Source: PALSA-612 sp963704335 | Lineage (GTDB): Bacteria > Actinomycetota > Thermoleophilia > Gaiellales > Gaiellaceae | Assembly: GCA_963704335.1 (NCBI GenBank) | Contig: OY969889.1 | Coordinates: 2,666,001 to 2,730,000, forward strand | Direction of reading: 5' to 3' | Length of the DNA stretch: 64,000 bases | In this document: one piece after another, positions 56,506-64,000 of the stretch | How positions within the stretch are numbered: the first letter of the stretch is position 1 | Layout: the number at the start of each line of letters is the position of its first letter | The notes under the pieces: generated by a model | What the model saw: only the letters and a program-made list of their open reading frames with translations | The model's database searches: none | What the model was told of the DNA's origin: nothing | Made by a program: the position numbers and the translations under genes

Positions 56506-57713
56506 GCGGGCACCGTCTCGGCGACTGCGGCATCCGCGAGCGCGAGCAACGCCGAGTCGAGGTCGGGCTCGCCCGGAAGCGATACGACGTCGTTTCGTGC
56601 GAACACGACGCGCGCGCCTCGCTGCTGCGCGTCCTCGGCGACAACATCGATTGCGGCTGCCTTGATCTCGATCACGTACGTCTCGGCATCGATGGAGGCG
56701 AGATCGTTGCGCAAGCTGGCTCGATCCGCAAGGTTCGCGGACGTCGCGACGACGTCAGCCTCGAGATGATCCGTCGGCACCGCCCCGGCGGCGAACACCG
56801 CCACGCGGCCCTCGATCGGCTCCATCGGCTCGAGACGGAGCTCGCAACGGACGACTGGTACGTCTTTCAGCTCGCTGATCGCCTCCGCCTGCCCCTCGTC
56901 GACGCCGACAGCGACTACGAGGTCGGAGACGAGCACGCGGTATGCGTTGAGCCCGGCGCGGACGTCTTGCGCCCCCGATGTCACGAGGATGCGGCGGTCC
57001 GTGGCCACGGGTGGAATGGCGGCGCCGCTGCCATCGAACACGACGAGGTCCGGCGCGAGCTCCTCAGCCAGGCGTGCACCGTCGGCGACGTTCGAGGTCG
57101 CCACCTGCCCGGCGAGACCCCCGCCACATCGCCGGCACCCGATCGTGCGCACACCGGCCAGCGCAGCGGTCTCCAGGTGGTCAGACGCAGCATGGCGGCC
57201 GGACCTGGAAAGCTCCAGCAGGCTGTCGAGCGTCGGTGTCACCTCGATCAGCTCCGGCTCCTCCGGTCCGCCGCGCCCCATGGCGACCACGACCACGTCG
57301 CGGTCCCGGGACAGCACGCGCGCTAGCTGGCCCGTGAGCGCCGTCTTGCCGATCCGCTTGCCGGTGCCGATCACGGCCAGCGAGGGCAGCCCGAACGGCT
57401 CGTAGCGCGGCGGCTCGAAATCGAAGTCCGGGCCGAGATAGCGCAGGCCTACGGCGAGCGAGCGGCTGGCCAGCTCGAGACGACGCTCCGGCGTCAACAC
57501 CGGCTCGTCGGACAGGTCGACGACGACCTCGGGCTCGTAGGCGAGAGCCGCAGCGAGGTCGTCCACCAGCGGCACCCCGTACTCCTCTCCCCCGCGCAGC
57601 TTCTCCGTGCCGCCGACGACAATGGCCGCGACGAATTCGTATGGCAGCTCGGCCAGCGCGGAGCGCACGACGTCGGCGTAGTGCTCGCCGTCGATCACGG
57701 CGACAGCCCTCAC
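56502..57713 (-). CDS. Cyclic 2,3-diphosphoglycerate synthetase
   Basis: 403 residues from GTG 57713 (GTGA overlap with the phosphoesterase). Opens VRAVAVIDGEHYADVVRSAL, has the P-loop-like SLAVIGTGKRIGKTALTGQL (116-125 core), VVVVAMGRGGPEEPELIEVT, IGCRRCGGGLAGQVATSNVA and DLVVFDGSGAAIPPVATDRR, as in the archaeal cDPG synthetase family (about 460 residues in methanogens). It makes the intramolecular phosphoanhydride of 2,3-bisphosphoglycerate using ATP. cDPG is an osmolyte and thermoprotectant in Methanothermus and Methanothermobacter. Direct linkage to the kinase supports the assignment in this bacterium. Confidence 0.88.
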   Translation of the reverse strand: MRAVAVIDGEHYADVVRSALAELPYEFVAAIVVGGTEKLRGGEEYGVPLVDDLAAALAYEPEVVVDLSDEPVLTPERRLELASRSLAVGLRYLGPDFDFEPPRYEPFGLPSLAVIGTGKRIGKTALTGQLARVLSRDRDVVVVAMGRGGPEEPELIEVTPTLDSLLELSRSGRHAASDHLETAALAGVRTIGCRRCGGGLAGQVATSNVADGARLAEELAPDLVVFDGSGAAIPPVATDRRILVTSGAQDVRAGLNAYRVLVSDLVVAVGVDEGQAEAISELKDVPVVRCELRLEPMEPIEGRVAVFAAGAVPTDHLEADVVATSANLADRASLRNDLASIDAETYVIEIKAAAIDVVAEDAQQRGARVVFARNDVVSLPGEPDLDSALLALADAAVAETVPA

Positions 57714-58513
57714 GGCGCTCCCACCTCTTCCTCGATCTCCTCGGTCGACTTCACGTAGTCGAGCGTCTCGGTGGAGAAGCGAATCATCAGCTCCTCCCCG
57801 TGGTACGGATAGCGCCGGCGCACCTCGACGTGCTCGCCGTCGACCTCGATCACGTTGTAACAGGGCCGCGTGTTGCCGCGAAGGCGCAGGCTGGACACCG
57901 TGCCCGTGTTGACGATGAACATGTCCTCCAGCCGCCAGGCGTACGGCACGTGCTTGTGGCCGGAGAGGACGAGGTCGACGCCCGAGCGCTGCAGGCACTC
58001 GATAGCGTCGCCGGCGTCGTAGACGATGTTCCGCTCGCGGCCGGTACCGGGCACGGGCAGCAGGTGGTGATGAAGCACGAACACTCGCAGCTCGGCCGGC
58101 GCCGCGAACTGCTCCTCGATCCATTCGTAGCGGCCGCGGCCGATGCGGCCGTTGTCGAGGTCGGGCTCCGTGGAGTCGACGGCAACGACGGTCACGGCGC
58201 CCACCTGCAGCACCGAGTTGCGCTCTCCGAAGAACTCCTCGAAGTGGACGTAGCCGACGTTGCGGGAGTCGTGGTTACCGGGGATGACGACGAACGACTC
58301 GCACTCGATCCGGTCGAGGAAGGCGCGTGCCTCTGCGAACTCGGGCTTGTAGCCGAACGTCGTCAGGTCGCCGCAGCAGACGACAAGATCCGGCTTCCAG
58401 TCGTTGATCTCTGCGATTGCACGCTCGAGCAGCGTGGCGACGAAATACGGACCTCCGCAGTGGACGTCGGAAATGTGCGCGATCCGAAACGGACGTTCCG
58501 CACCAGCAGTCAT
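57710..58513 (-). CDS. Calcineurin-like metallophosphoesterase
   Basis: 267 residues. All dinuclear metal motifs are present: IAHISDVHCGGPYF (DxH), LVVCCGDLTTFGYKPEF (GD), FVVIPGNHDSRNVGY (GNHD), RVFVLHHHLLPVPGTG (H) and DLVLSGHKHVPYAWRL (GHxH). Cytoplasmic, no signal peptide. It lies between the M32 peptidase (9 bases) and the cDPG synthetase (4-base overlap). A role in hydrolysing cDPG or related phosphate esters is an attractive inference, but the family also includes nucleases and cAMP phosphodiesterases, so substrate is open. Confidence 0.9.
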   Translation of the reverse strand: MTAGAERPFRIAHISDVHCGGPYFVATLLERAIAEINDWKPDLVVCCGDLTTFGYKPEFAEARAFLDRIECESFVVIPGNHDSRNVGYVHFEEFFGERNSVLQVGAVTVVAVDSTEPDLDNGRIGRGRYEWIEEQFAAPAELRVFVLHHHLLPVPGTGRERNIVYDAGDAIECLQRSGVDLVLSGHKHVPYAWRLEDMFIVNTGTVSSLRLRGNTRPCYNVIEVDGEHVEVRRRYPYHGEELMIRFSTETLDYVKSTEEIEEEVGAP

Positions 58514-58522
58514 GGGGAAAGT

Positions 58523-60031
58523 CTACGAATCGAGCTCGTAGATCTCGCCCAGCTTGCCGCGGAGGTACGCGAGGAGCGGCTTCGGATCCATCTTCGAGCC
58601 CACCGTCCGCTCGAGCAGCTCGTGCGGCATGTACTTCCGCCCGTGCTGGTGCACGTGCTCGCGGAGCCATTCACGCAGCTGGCCGAACTCGCCACGGCCG
58701 ATCTGCTCGTAGACGTCGGGGATCTCGTCGGAGATCCGCTGCCAGAGCTGCGCCGACACGACGTTGCCGAGCGCGTAGGTCGAGAAGTAGCCGATCGCGC
58801 CACCCGCCCAGTGCGTGTCCTGAAGTGCGCCGTCGGCGACGTCCGGCACCTCGACGCCCAGGTACTCGAGCATCTTCGCGTCCCACGCGTCCGGTACGTC
58901 GGCGGCGGAGAGGCGGCCGGTGATCATCTCCTGCTCCAGCTCGAAGCGGAGGATGATGTGGAGGTTGTACGTCGCCTCGTCCGCGTCGATGCGGATGAGG
59001 GACGGCTTTACGCGGTTGATGCCGCGGTAGAACCCCTCCGCGTCCAGGCCGTTCATCTGCGAGGGGAACGCCTCCTGGACGAGCGGGTAGTAGTGCTGCC
59101 AGAAGGGGCGGCTGCGGCCGACGAGGTTCTCCCACATGCGGCTCTGCGACTCGTGGAAGCCGAGTGAGGTTCCGCGCGCCAGCGGCGTGCGCGCCATGGC
59201 ACGGTCGCCGCCGTACTCGTAGATGCCGTGGCCGAACTCATGCATCGACGAGAAGATCGAGTGCATGTTGTCCTCGTGGTGCTTCGTCGTCAGCCGGATG
59301 TCGTCCATGCCCGACCGTGTCGCGAACGGGTGCACGGTCTCGTCGAGCCGCCAGGAGTCGGCGGTGAAGCCGAAATCGGCCAGGATCTTGCCCTCCACGT
59401 GCTTCTGAGCGTCGATCGGGAACTCACCGGATAGGAACGAGTCGTCGACGGCGTCAGCGCGCTCGGCGACCTCGGCAATCAGCGGCACGAGACCTGCCTT
59501 CAGCTCGTCGAAGACCGCACGCACGTCGGCCGTCTTCATGCCCGGCTCGTAGTCGTCGAGGAGGATGTCGTAGTCCTCGTCGGCAGGCTCGAAGCAGTCC
59601 ACGTACTGCCGTCGAAGCTCCATCACCTTCTCCAGGTACGGCTGGAACATGGACCAGTCGGACGCCTCGCGCGCCTCTTGCCATACCGGCTCGGCGATCG
59701 CGGCTGTGCGGGACATCTCCGCGGAGAGCTCCGGCGGAACGCGTACGAGCTTGTCGTAATCGCGGCGCACGACGCGGACGAGACTCGCTTCGAGGGAGTC
59801 GTAGCCCTGCTCCTCGGCCCAGGGCGCGGCCTCGTCGAGCAGCCGGCCGATCTCGGGGTCCACGGCCATCGTGTGGATGAGCTTCGAGAGCGTCCCCATC
59901 TGCTCCGAGCGCGCAACGGCCCCGTTACGAGGCATCTGCGTGCGGTGATCCCAGCCCAGCACCGAGGCGGCGCCGTAGAGATCGACGATCTCAGCCAGCC
60001 TGGTTTTCAGCTCGTCATACGCCTTGCTCAT
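58523..60031 (-). CDS. Thermostable M32-family metallocarboxypeptidase
   Basis: 502 residues from ATG 60031. The zinc motif HEFGH is at 264-268 in IFSSMHEFGHGIYEYGGDRA, with the downstream Glu in LGFHESQSRMWENLVGRSRP. M32 signatures HPFATRSGMDDIRLTTKHHE, FYRGINRVKPSLIRIDADEA then TYNLHIILRFELE, and IGYFSTYALGNVVSAQLWQR are present. All-helical cytosolic enzyme that trims C-terminal residues broadly. First gene of the minus-strand operon. Length is normal. Confidence 0.96.
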   Translation of the reverse strand: MSKAYDELKTRLAEIVDLYGAASVLGWDHRTQMPRNGAVARSEQMGTLSKLIHTMAVDPEIGRLLDEAAPWAEEQGYDSLEASLVRVVRRDYDKLVRVPPELSAEMSRTAAIAEPVWQEAREASDWSMFQPYLEKVMELRRQYVDCFEPADEDYDILLDDYEPGMKTADVRAVFDELKAGLVPLIAEVAERADAVDDSFLSGEFPIDAQKHVEGKILADFGFTADSWRLDETVHPFATRSGMDDIRLTTKHHEDNMHSIFSSMHEFGHGIYEYGGDRAMARTPLARGTSLGFHESQSRMWENLVGRSRPFWQHYYPLVQEAFPSQMNGLDAEGFYRGINRVKPSLIRIDADEATYNLHIILRFELEQEMITGRLSAADVPDAWDAKMLEYLGVEVPDVADGALQDTHWAGGAIGYFSTYALGNVVSAQLWQRISDEIPDVYEQIGRGEFGQLREWLREHVHQHGRKYMPHELLERTVGSKMDPKPLLAYLRGKLGEIYELDS

Positions 60032-60076
60032 GGCTCCCCCTCGGAGTTCGCTTGCCAGCCTTCTACCACGTCGCCT

Positions 60077-60484
60077 ATGCCTGGGTGTCCGGACCGATTG
60101 CTACCCTTCCTCGCGGTGCTCTCGGAAATCCCCGATTTCCAGGCATATTCCGGCTCTGGTGCGCCGCAATTCGCCAATGAAGCAGAGCTCGAGTGCGCGA
60201 AGATCTTCGACTTCTACCGCATCCCGTGGGCCTACGAGCCACGAACGTTCGTGCTCGAGGAAGACGAGGCCGGTCGCGTCGTGGAGGCCTTCACGCCTGA
60301 CTTCTACCTCCCGGAGCAGAACCTCTACATCGAGGTCACGGTGATGAAGCAGTCGCTCGTCACCCGCAAGAACCGGAAGCTGCGGAAGGTGCGCGAGCGC
60401 TATCCGGACGTCCGGGTGAAGCTCTTCTACAAGCGCGACATCGAACGCCTCGCCCAGCGATACAGACTCGACCTCGCCTCCTAG
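60077..60484 (+). CDS. PD-(D/E)XK nuclease-like small protein, upstream of HPRT
   Basis: 135 residues from ATG 60077; GTG 60116 is possible. The pattern NEAELECAKIFDFYRIPWAY, AFTPDFYLPEQNLYIEVTVM then KQSLVTRKNRK fits the PD-(D/E)XK fold: E39, D75, E86 and K91. Such small modules are found in VSR/TnsA-type and transposon-linked nucleases but also in housekeeping fusions. The stop (60482-60484) is followed with no gap by HPRT-like coding in another frame, so a nuclease-HPRT fusion split by an indel is possible. Confidence 0.68.
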   Translation: MPGCPDRLLPFLAVLSEIPDFQAYSGSGAPQFANEAELECAKIFDFYRIPWAYEPRTFVLEEDEAGRVVEAFTPDFYLPEQNLYIEVTVMKQSLVTRKNRKLRKVRERYPDVRVKLFYKRDIERLAQRYRLDLAS

Positions 60485-60588
60485 CGGCTGAAGCGGCCGA
60501 CTCGCGCGCCGATCCTCGGATCGGCGACATCTACCTCTCCGCCGGGGAGATTCACGCGCGCGTCCAGGAGCTGGCCGCCGACATCGCC

Positions 60589-61038
60589 ATGGACTACGTG
60601 GGGCGGGAGCCCGTGCTGGTGGCCGCACTCAAGGCGAGCTTCATGTTCCTGGCGGATCTGTCGCGGTCGCTCCCCATCGTGCACCGCGTCGACTTCGTCG
60701 AGCTCGCCGGGTACGGCGGCCACTCGACCGGTGGTGAGAGCGCGGTACGGCTGCTCAAGGACCTCGACTCCGACATCCTCGACCGTGACGTCCTGATCGT
60801 CGAGGACGTCGTCGACACGGGGATGACGCTCAACTACCTGACGAAGTCGTTCTCCCTCCGCTCGCCCCGTTCGTTGGCCGTGGTCACGCTGCTCGACCGC
60901 CCCTACCGCCGCGTCGTGGACGACCTACCCGTGCGCTACGTCGGCTTCACGGCCCCGGACGAGTTCTTCGTCGGCTACGGCTTCGACCTCGACGAGCGCC
61001 ACCGCAACCTGCCCGACCTGCACCTCGCGCAGTTCTAG
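60589..61038 (+). CDS. Hypoxanthine phosphoribosyltransferase; N-terminus extends upstream without a canonical start
   Basis: From ATG 60589 the protein is 149 residues, but HPRT-like sequence clearly begins earlier in the same frame (IYLSAGEIHARVQELAADIA, about 60523-60588). No ATG, GTG or TTG precedes it up to the nuclease stop. The PRPP-binding motif is DVLIVEDVVDTGMTLNYLTK, with VLVAALKASFMFLADLSRSL and PDEFFVGYGFDLDERHRNLP as family blocks. It salvages hypoxanthine/guanine with PRPP. Explanations: a near-cognate start (ATC or ATT), or a one-base error hiding a fusion to the preceding nuclease-like gene. The TAG stop is inside the palindrome at 61035. Confidence 0.85.
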   Translation: MDYVGREPVLVAALKASFMFLADLSRSLPIVHRVDFVELAGYGGHSTGGESAVRLLKDLDSDILDRDVLIVEDVVDTGMTLNYLTKSFSLRSPRSLAVVTLLDRPYRRVVDDLPVRYVGFTAPDEFFVGYGFDLDERHRNLPDLHLAQF

Positions 61039-61057
61039 GAGGGTCAGACCCTCCTAG
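61035..61057. terminator. 23-base palindrome carrying both convergent stop codons; probable bidirectional terminator
   Basis: Arms CTAGGAGGGTC and GACCCTCCTAG flank a single central A. The HPRT TAG is 61036-61038 and the peptidase TAG on the other strand is 61054-61056, so one palindrome ends both genes. The arm AGGAGGGTC is the same core as the terminal repeats of the element at 43696-43860. Confidence 0.65.
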
Positions 61058-62244
61058 CTGAGGTAGCCGAGCGGGTCCTGCGGAATGCCGTTCACGCGCA
61101 CCTCGAAGTGCAGGTGCGCTCCGGTCGAGTGGCCCGTCGACCCGACGTAGCCGGTCACCTGTCCTTGTGCGACGTACGCGCCGGTTCCTGCGGCTAGGCT
61201 CGACTGGTGGCCGTAGGCCGTGGCGACGCCGCCGCCGTGATCGATGATCGTGAGGTTGCCGTAGCCCCCGAGCCACCCGGCGTAGATCACCGTGCCCGCC
61301 GCAGCAGCCCGGATCGGCGTGCCCGAGCCGGCAGCGATGTCGATGCCCTCGTGCATGCGCCCCCAGCGCCAGCCGAAGGGGCTTGTCACCGGGCCCAGCA
61401 CCGGCCAGACGTAGCCTGCCGCTGACGGCGAGCCTCCGCCCGTGCCCGCTGCGGCCTGCGCCGCCTGCGCTGCCTGGATCTTGGCAGCGAGCTCGGAGCT
61501 CACCTGCTGGAGCGCCTCCATCTCCGCCACGTGCTCGCGCTCGGCGGCCGACAGCTCGGCGAGATCCTGCTGCCGCTCGACCTGGGCGGCGACGAGCCCG
61601 CTGCGGGACGCGGCGAGCCGGTCACGCAGGGCGCGAATCTGGTCGATGCGCACCGCGACGACCCGCGTCTCCTGGCGATGGCGCTTGCGCGTCGTCCTCG
61701 TCTCCTCGCGCTGTGTCCTCACTCGCTTCTTCGCCGCCCCTACCTGGTTGGCGATGCGCCGGTCTTCGTCGGCTATGCGACGGAGGTAGTCGAACATGTC
61801 GATCGCGTCGGTGAAGCTCGTGGACGTGAGCAGCAGCGACAGCGTGTCTGTCTGCTCCTGGCGGTAGAGCCGGTCGACGCGATCCCCCAGGCGGTGCAAC
61901 GCGATCGCGTGCTGGCGCCGTAGAAGCTTGAGGCGCTGCGTCTGGAGGCGGAAGAGCTCGTTCAGCCGCCGCAACCGCTCGCGGCGCAGATCGAGCTCGC
62001 GCTCCAGCGGCTTCAGCTCGACGGAGATGTCACTGACGCGCTCCGCGAGGGCGCGGATCTCGAACGAGGCCGACTCGACTTGCGAGCGAAGCGAAGCCTC
62101 TTTCTGCTGGGTCTCGGCCACCTGCTCACCGAGAGCGGCGATCTCGGCGTCCACGGACTGCTTGCGCTCGACGATCGTGTCCGCGCCGGCAGGGGCAGCA
62201 GCCACAACGGCGAGCACGAGCACGAGAGCCGCACGGCGGACCAT
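61054..62244 (-). CDS. Secreted M23 peptidase with long coiled coil (EnvC/NlpD-like)
   Basis: 396 residues from ATG 62244. Signal peptide MVRRAALVLVLAVVAAAPAG, then about 230 residues of coiled coil (ERELDLRRERLRRLNELFRL; EREHVAEMEALQQVSSELAA), an Ala/Gln linker and a LytM domain. Metal/catalytic residues: FGWRWGRMHEGIDIAAG (H and D), AYGHQS and HSTGAHLHFEVRVNG (HxH). It cleaves peptidoglycan crosslinks or activates amidases during cell separation. FtsEX is not in the window, so EnvC-like regulation is only a possibility. Confidence 0.93.
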   Translation of the reverse strand: MVRRAALVLVLAVVAAAPAGADTIVERKQSVDAEIAALGEQVAETQQKEASLRSQVESASFEIRALAERVSDISVELKPLERELDLRRERLRRLNELFRLQTQRLKLLRRQHAIALHRLGDRVDRLYRQEQTDTLSLLLTSTSFTDAIDMFDYLRRIADEDRRIANQVGAAKKRVRTQREETRTTRKRHRQETRVVAVRIDQIRALRDRLAASRSGLVAAQVERQQDLAELSAAEREHVAEMEALQQVSSELAAKIQAAQAAQAAAGTGGGSPSAAGYVWPVLGPVTSPFGWRWGRMHEGIDIAAGSGTPIRAAAAGTVIYAGWLGGYGNLTIIDHGGGVATAYGHQSSLAAGTGAYVAQGQVTGYVGSTGHSTGAHLHFEVRVNGIPQDPLGYLS

Positions 62245-62285
62245 GCGGCGGCTTTCGCCGGTGGGACTGCCAGCCCTCCCTCGCT

Positions 62286-62585
62286 TTACTCGAGCGCTTT
62301 CATCGCCCGGGCAGCCTCGGCGCGCAGCGGTGCGACCAAAGAGCGGTAATCCTCGTCCGACACCTTGCCGGTGCGATGGTCGAGCTCGAGCTCCTTCAGC
62401 GCGTCGAGCGCACGGTCCCGCTCCTCGACGAGCGCCAGCCGCTCCCTTCCCCGCTCGTCCAGCGCACCGAGCTTGTCGTCAGCGGCGGCCACGGCCGGCT
62501 CGCGGAGGAACGGCCGCGCCACATAGACGGCGCAGGCCGCGGCGAAGAGCCCACCGAGCAGCAGCGCCCACGTCGATGCGCTCAT
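62286..62585 (-). CDS. CcmI-like cytochrome c biogenesis small membrane protein
   Basis: 99 residues. One N-terminal membrane helix (WALLLGGLFAAACAVYVARP), then the helical hairpin LVEERDRALDALKELELDHR and TGKVSDEDYRSLVAPLRAEA that matches the N-terminal CcmI/CycH segment (AL.eLE.D...GKi...eY..l). The TPR part of full CcmI is absent. Its ATG overlaps the ccmF stop (ATGA), supporting a role in haem ligation to apocytochrome c. Confidence 0.82.
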   Translation of the reverse strand: MSASTWALLLGGLFAAACAVYVARPFLREPAVAAADDKLGALDERGRERLALVEERDRALDALKELELDHRTGKVSDEDYRSLVAPLRAEAARAMKALE

Positions 62586-64000
62586 GCCTTCGCCGCGACG
62601 GCGCGCTCATAGCGCTCGGCGAAGCGGCGGCTCTCTCTCGCATCCGGCCAGAGAGCGATCACGGCTCCGGCGAAGAACACGAACCCCGCCACCCAGATCA
62701 GATTGACTAGCGGCTTCACGAGCACCTTGAAGTAGACGCTTCCGTCGGGGTTCACCTGGTCGGCGATGACGTCGATGTCCTCTGCGCGAAGCCAGTTCGT
62801 GTAGATAGCCATCTCGCTCGACACCTGCTGCTCGGCGGCGTAGCGATTCTTCCCCGGTTCGATCTGACTGACCAGTTCCCCGTCGCGGTAGACGTCGACG
62901 TGAGCGCGTACGGCGGTGTGATTCGACCGCGGCTCGCGCGTCAGCTCGCGGTACGTGAGCGTGTAGCCCGCCGCCTCGAGTGACTGGCCGGGTGAGAGCT
63001 TCCCCTCACGCGTCGTCTGGTACAGCGAGGAGCCGGCCACGCCGATGGCGAGCAGGACGATCGCCGCATGGACGACGTAACCGCCGTAGCGTCGCCGGTT
63101 GCGCGCCAGGAGACCCGAGAACGCGGCCGGCCAGCTGCCGCCCGTGAGCGCACGCCGCGCCTGAGTGCCCTTTGCGAACTCGATCGCGATCGACGCCAGC
63201 ACGAACGCGCAGAAGGTGTACGTCACGAGGCCGGGCAGCGACGAGCCGGCGCCGAAGAGCAACAACACGCCTCCGGTCACGACGGCGACCAGTGCAGGCC
63301 AGGCCAGTGTGCGCTTCAGCGAGGAGATCGACGCGCGCCGCCACGCGACGAGCGGCCCGATTCCCATCAACAGCAGCAACGGGATCCCGAAGACGCGGAG
63401 GAAGAAGTTGAAGTACGGCGGGCCAACCGTCACCGACTCGCCGCGTACGGCCTCGGACACGATCGGGAAGATCACGCCCCAGAGAATCGTCAGGCACAGG
63501 GCGATGAGCAGCAGGTTGTTGTAGAGGAACGCCGCCTCCCGCGAGATCGCCGACTCGAGCTTCGTCTTGGCGCGCAGCAACGGCAGCCGGTAGAGGACGA
63601 GCGCCAGCGAGCCGAGCGTGATGCCGATGATGAATCCGAGGAACCACGGTCCGATCGAGCTCTGCGTGAATGAATGGATGGAGTTGACGATCCCGGAGCG
63701 CGTGAGGAACGTCCCGAACACGGCGAGGCAGAAGGCGAGGATGACGAGCAGCACGTTCCAGACCTTCAGCATCCCCTTCTTCTCCTGCACCATCACCGAG
63801 TGCAGGAAGGCAGTCGCCGCGAGCCACGGCATGAGCGCGGCATTCTCCACCGGGTCCCAGGCGTAGTAGCCGCCCCATCCCACCTCGACGTATGCCCAGT
63901 GCGCGCCGAGCAGCTGGCCGATACCGAGGAACGCCCAGGCGCCGAGCGTCCAGCGCCGGGTGGCGACGATCCAACGCTCGTCCGTGCGGCCCGCCAGCAG
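62582..64000 (-). CDS. ccmF: Cytochrome c haem lyase subunit CcmF, 3' part (cut by window edge)
   Basis: At least 472 residues; the gene continues beyond the right edge. The tryptophan-rich WWD haem-handling motif is complete: GAHWAYVEVGWGGYYAWDPV then ENAALMPWLAATAFLHSVMV. Further helices match CcmF: GTFLTRSGIVNSIHSFTQSS, YFNFFLRVFGIPLLLLMGIG, and the periplasmic region with REGKLSPGQSLEAAGYTLTY before the last helix. It transfers haem from CcmE to apocytochrome c (System I). Presence of CcmF in an actinobacterium points to lineages such as Thermoleophilia rather than those using ResBC. Confidence 0.95.
   Translation of the reverse strand: MLAGRTDERWIVATRRWTLGAWAFLGIGQLLGAHWAYVEVGWGGYYAWDPVENAALMPWLAATAFLHSVMVQEKKGMLKVWNVLLVILAFCLAVFGTFLTRSGIVNSIHSFTQSSIGPWFLGFIIGITLGSLALVLYRLPLLRAKTKLESAISREAAFLYNNLLLIALCLTILWGVIFPIVSEAVRGESVTVGPPYFNFFLRVFGIPLLLLMGIGPLVAWRRASISSLKRTLAWPALVAVVTGGVLLLFGAGSSLPGLVTYTFCAFVLASIAIEFAKGTQARRALTGGSWPAAFSGLLARNRRRYGGYVVHAAIVLLAIGVAGSSLYQTTREGKLSPGQSLEAAGYTLTYRELTREPRSNHTAVRAHVDVYRDGELVSQIEPGKNRYAAEQQVSSEMAIYTNWLRAEDIDVIADQVNPDGSVYFKVLVKPLVNLIWVAGFVFFAGAVIALWPDARESRRFAERYERAVAAKA

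Noticed and set aside
60077..60484. Vsr-type repair endonuclease or transposon TnsA
   Set aside because: Only the core PD-(D/E)XK pattern is visible; no Vsr zinc site and no transposon genes or ends nearby.

Overview
The window is high-GC (roughly 68-70%), densely coded DNA with GTG/TTG starts, 4-base ATGA/GTGA gene overlaps, no ftsA next to ftsZ, a DAP-type MurE (DNPR motif), a PafBC regulator and short or absent mRNA leaders. Together these point to an actinobacterium, most likely a soil Thermoleophilia/Gaiellales lineage. That assignment is inference from gene content. No tRNA, rRNA, CRISPR array, insertion sequence or prophage was seen; the window is chromosomal core.

Layout. 1-6.4 kb: start of gltX, AP endonuclease IV, a Cys-rich small protein, a Ca2+/H+ exchanger, threonine aldolase, RlmN, a sulfotransferase and an R2-like ligand-binding oxidase. 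6.4-11.6 kb (minus): proline dehydrogenase and the complete glycine cleavage set gcvT-gcvH-gcvPA-gcvPB. 11.6-28.1 kb (minus): an almost complete division and cell wall (dcw) cluster, mraZ-rsmH-ftsL-ftsI-murE-murF-mraY-[methyltransferase]-murD-ftsW-murG-murC-murB-[methyltransferase]-ftsQ-ftsZ, running straight into the gcv operon. A promoter overlapped by three MraZ boxes precedes mraZ, and ftsZ has its own TTGACA-17-TACCCT promoter. 28-31.5 kb: PfkB kinase, ECF-type sigma factor with Ogt, an ArsR/SRPBCC pair and a degenerate response regulator. 31.6-41.2 kb: UbiB kinase, phasin-like protein, SecDF/YajC, a two-component system and secreted proteins. 41.2-48 kb: enolase-superfamily protein, cation/proton antiporter, thiolase, hydrolase-adenylate cyclase fusion and aldehyde dehydrogenase. 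48-54.3 kb: zinc-ribbon proteins, fused PafBC, an MDR oxidoreductase, and a ferritin-like protein with a Mn catalase that carries a histone-like tail. 54.3-60 kb (minus): a tight operon, M32 carboxypeptidase-metallophosphoesterase-cyclic 2,3-diphosphoglycerate synthetase-2-phosphoglycerate kinase-GlpX-like-SufT-like. 60-64 kb: PD-(D/E)XK-like protein, HPRT, M23 peptidase, and the CcmI-like/CcmF cytochrome c maturation genes, which run off the end.

Most notable: (1) a 165-bp structured inverted-repeat element (43696-43860) whose arm mismatches all become G-U pairs in the minus-strand RNA, with a related short palindrome at 61035-61057 that holds the stop codons of two convergent genes; (2) a bacterial gene pair for cyclic 2,3-diphosphoglycerate, known as a thermoprotectant of methanogens, beside a GlpX paralogue lacking catalytic residues; (3) two extra methyltransferases inside the dcw cluster, one apparently starting with CTG; (4) several single-base frameshifts in otherwise well conserved genes (ltaE, rlmN, 2PGK, probably the sulfotransferase and the HPRT region), which look more like assembly indels than pseudogenes.
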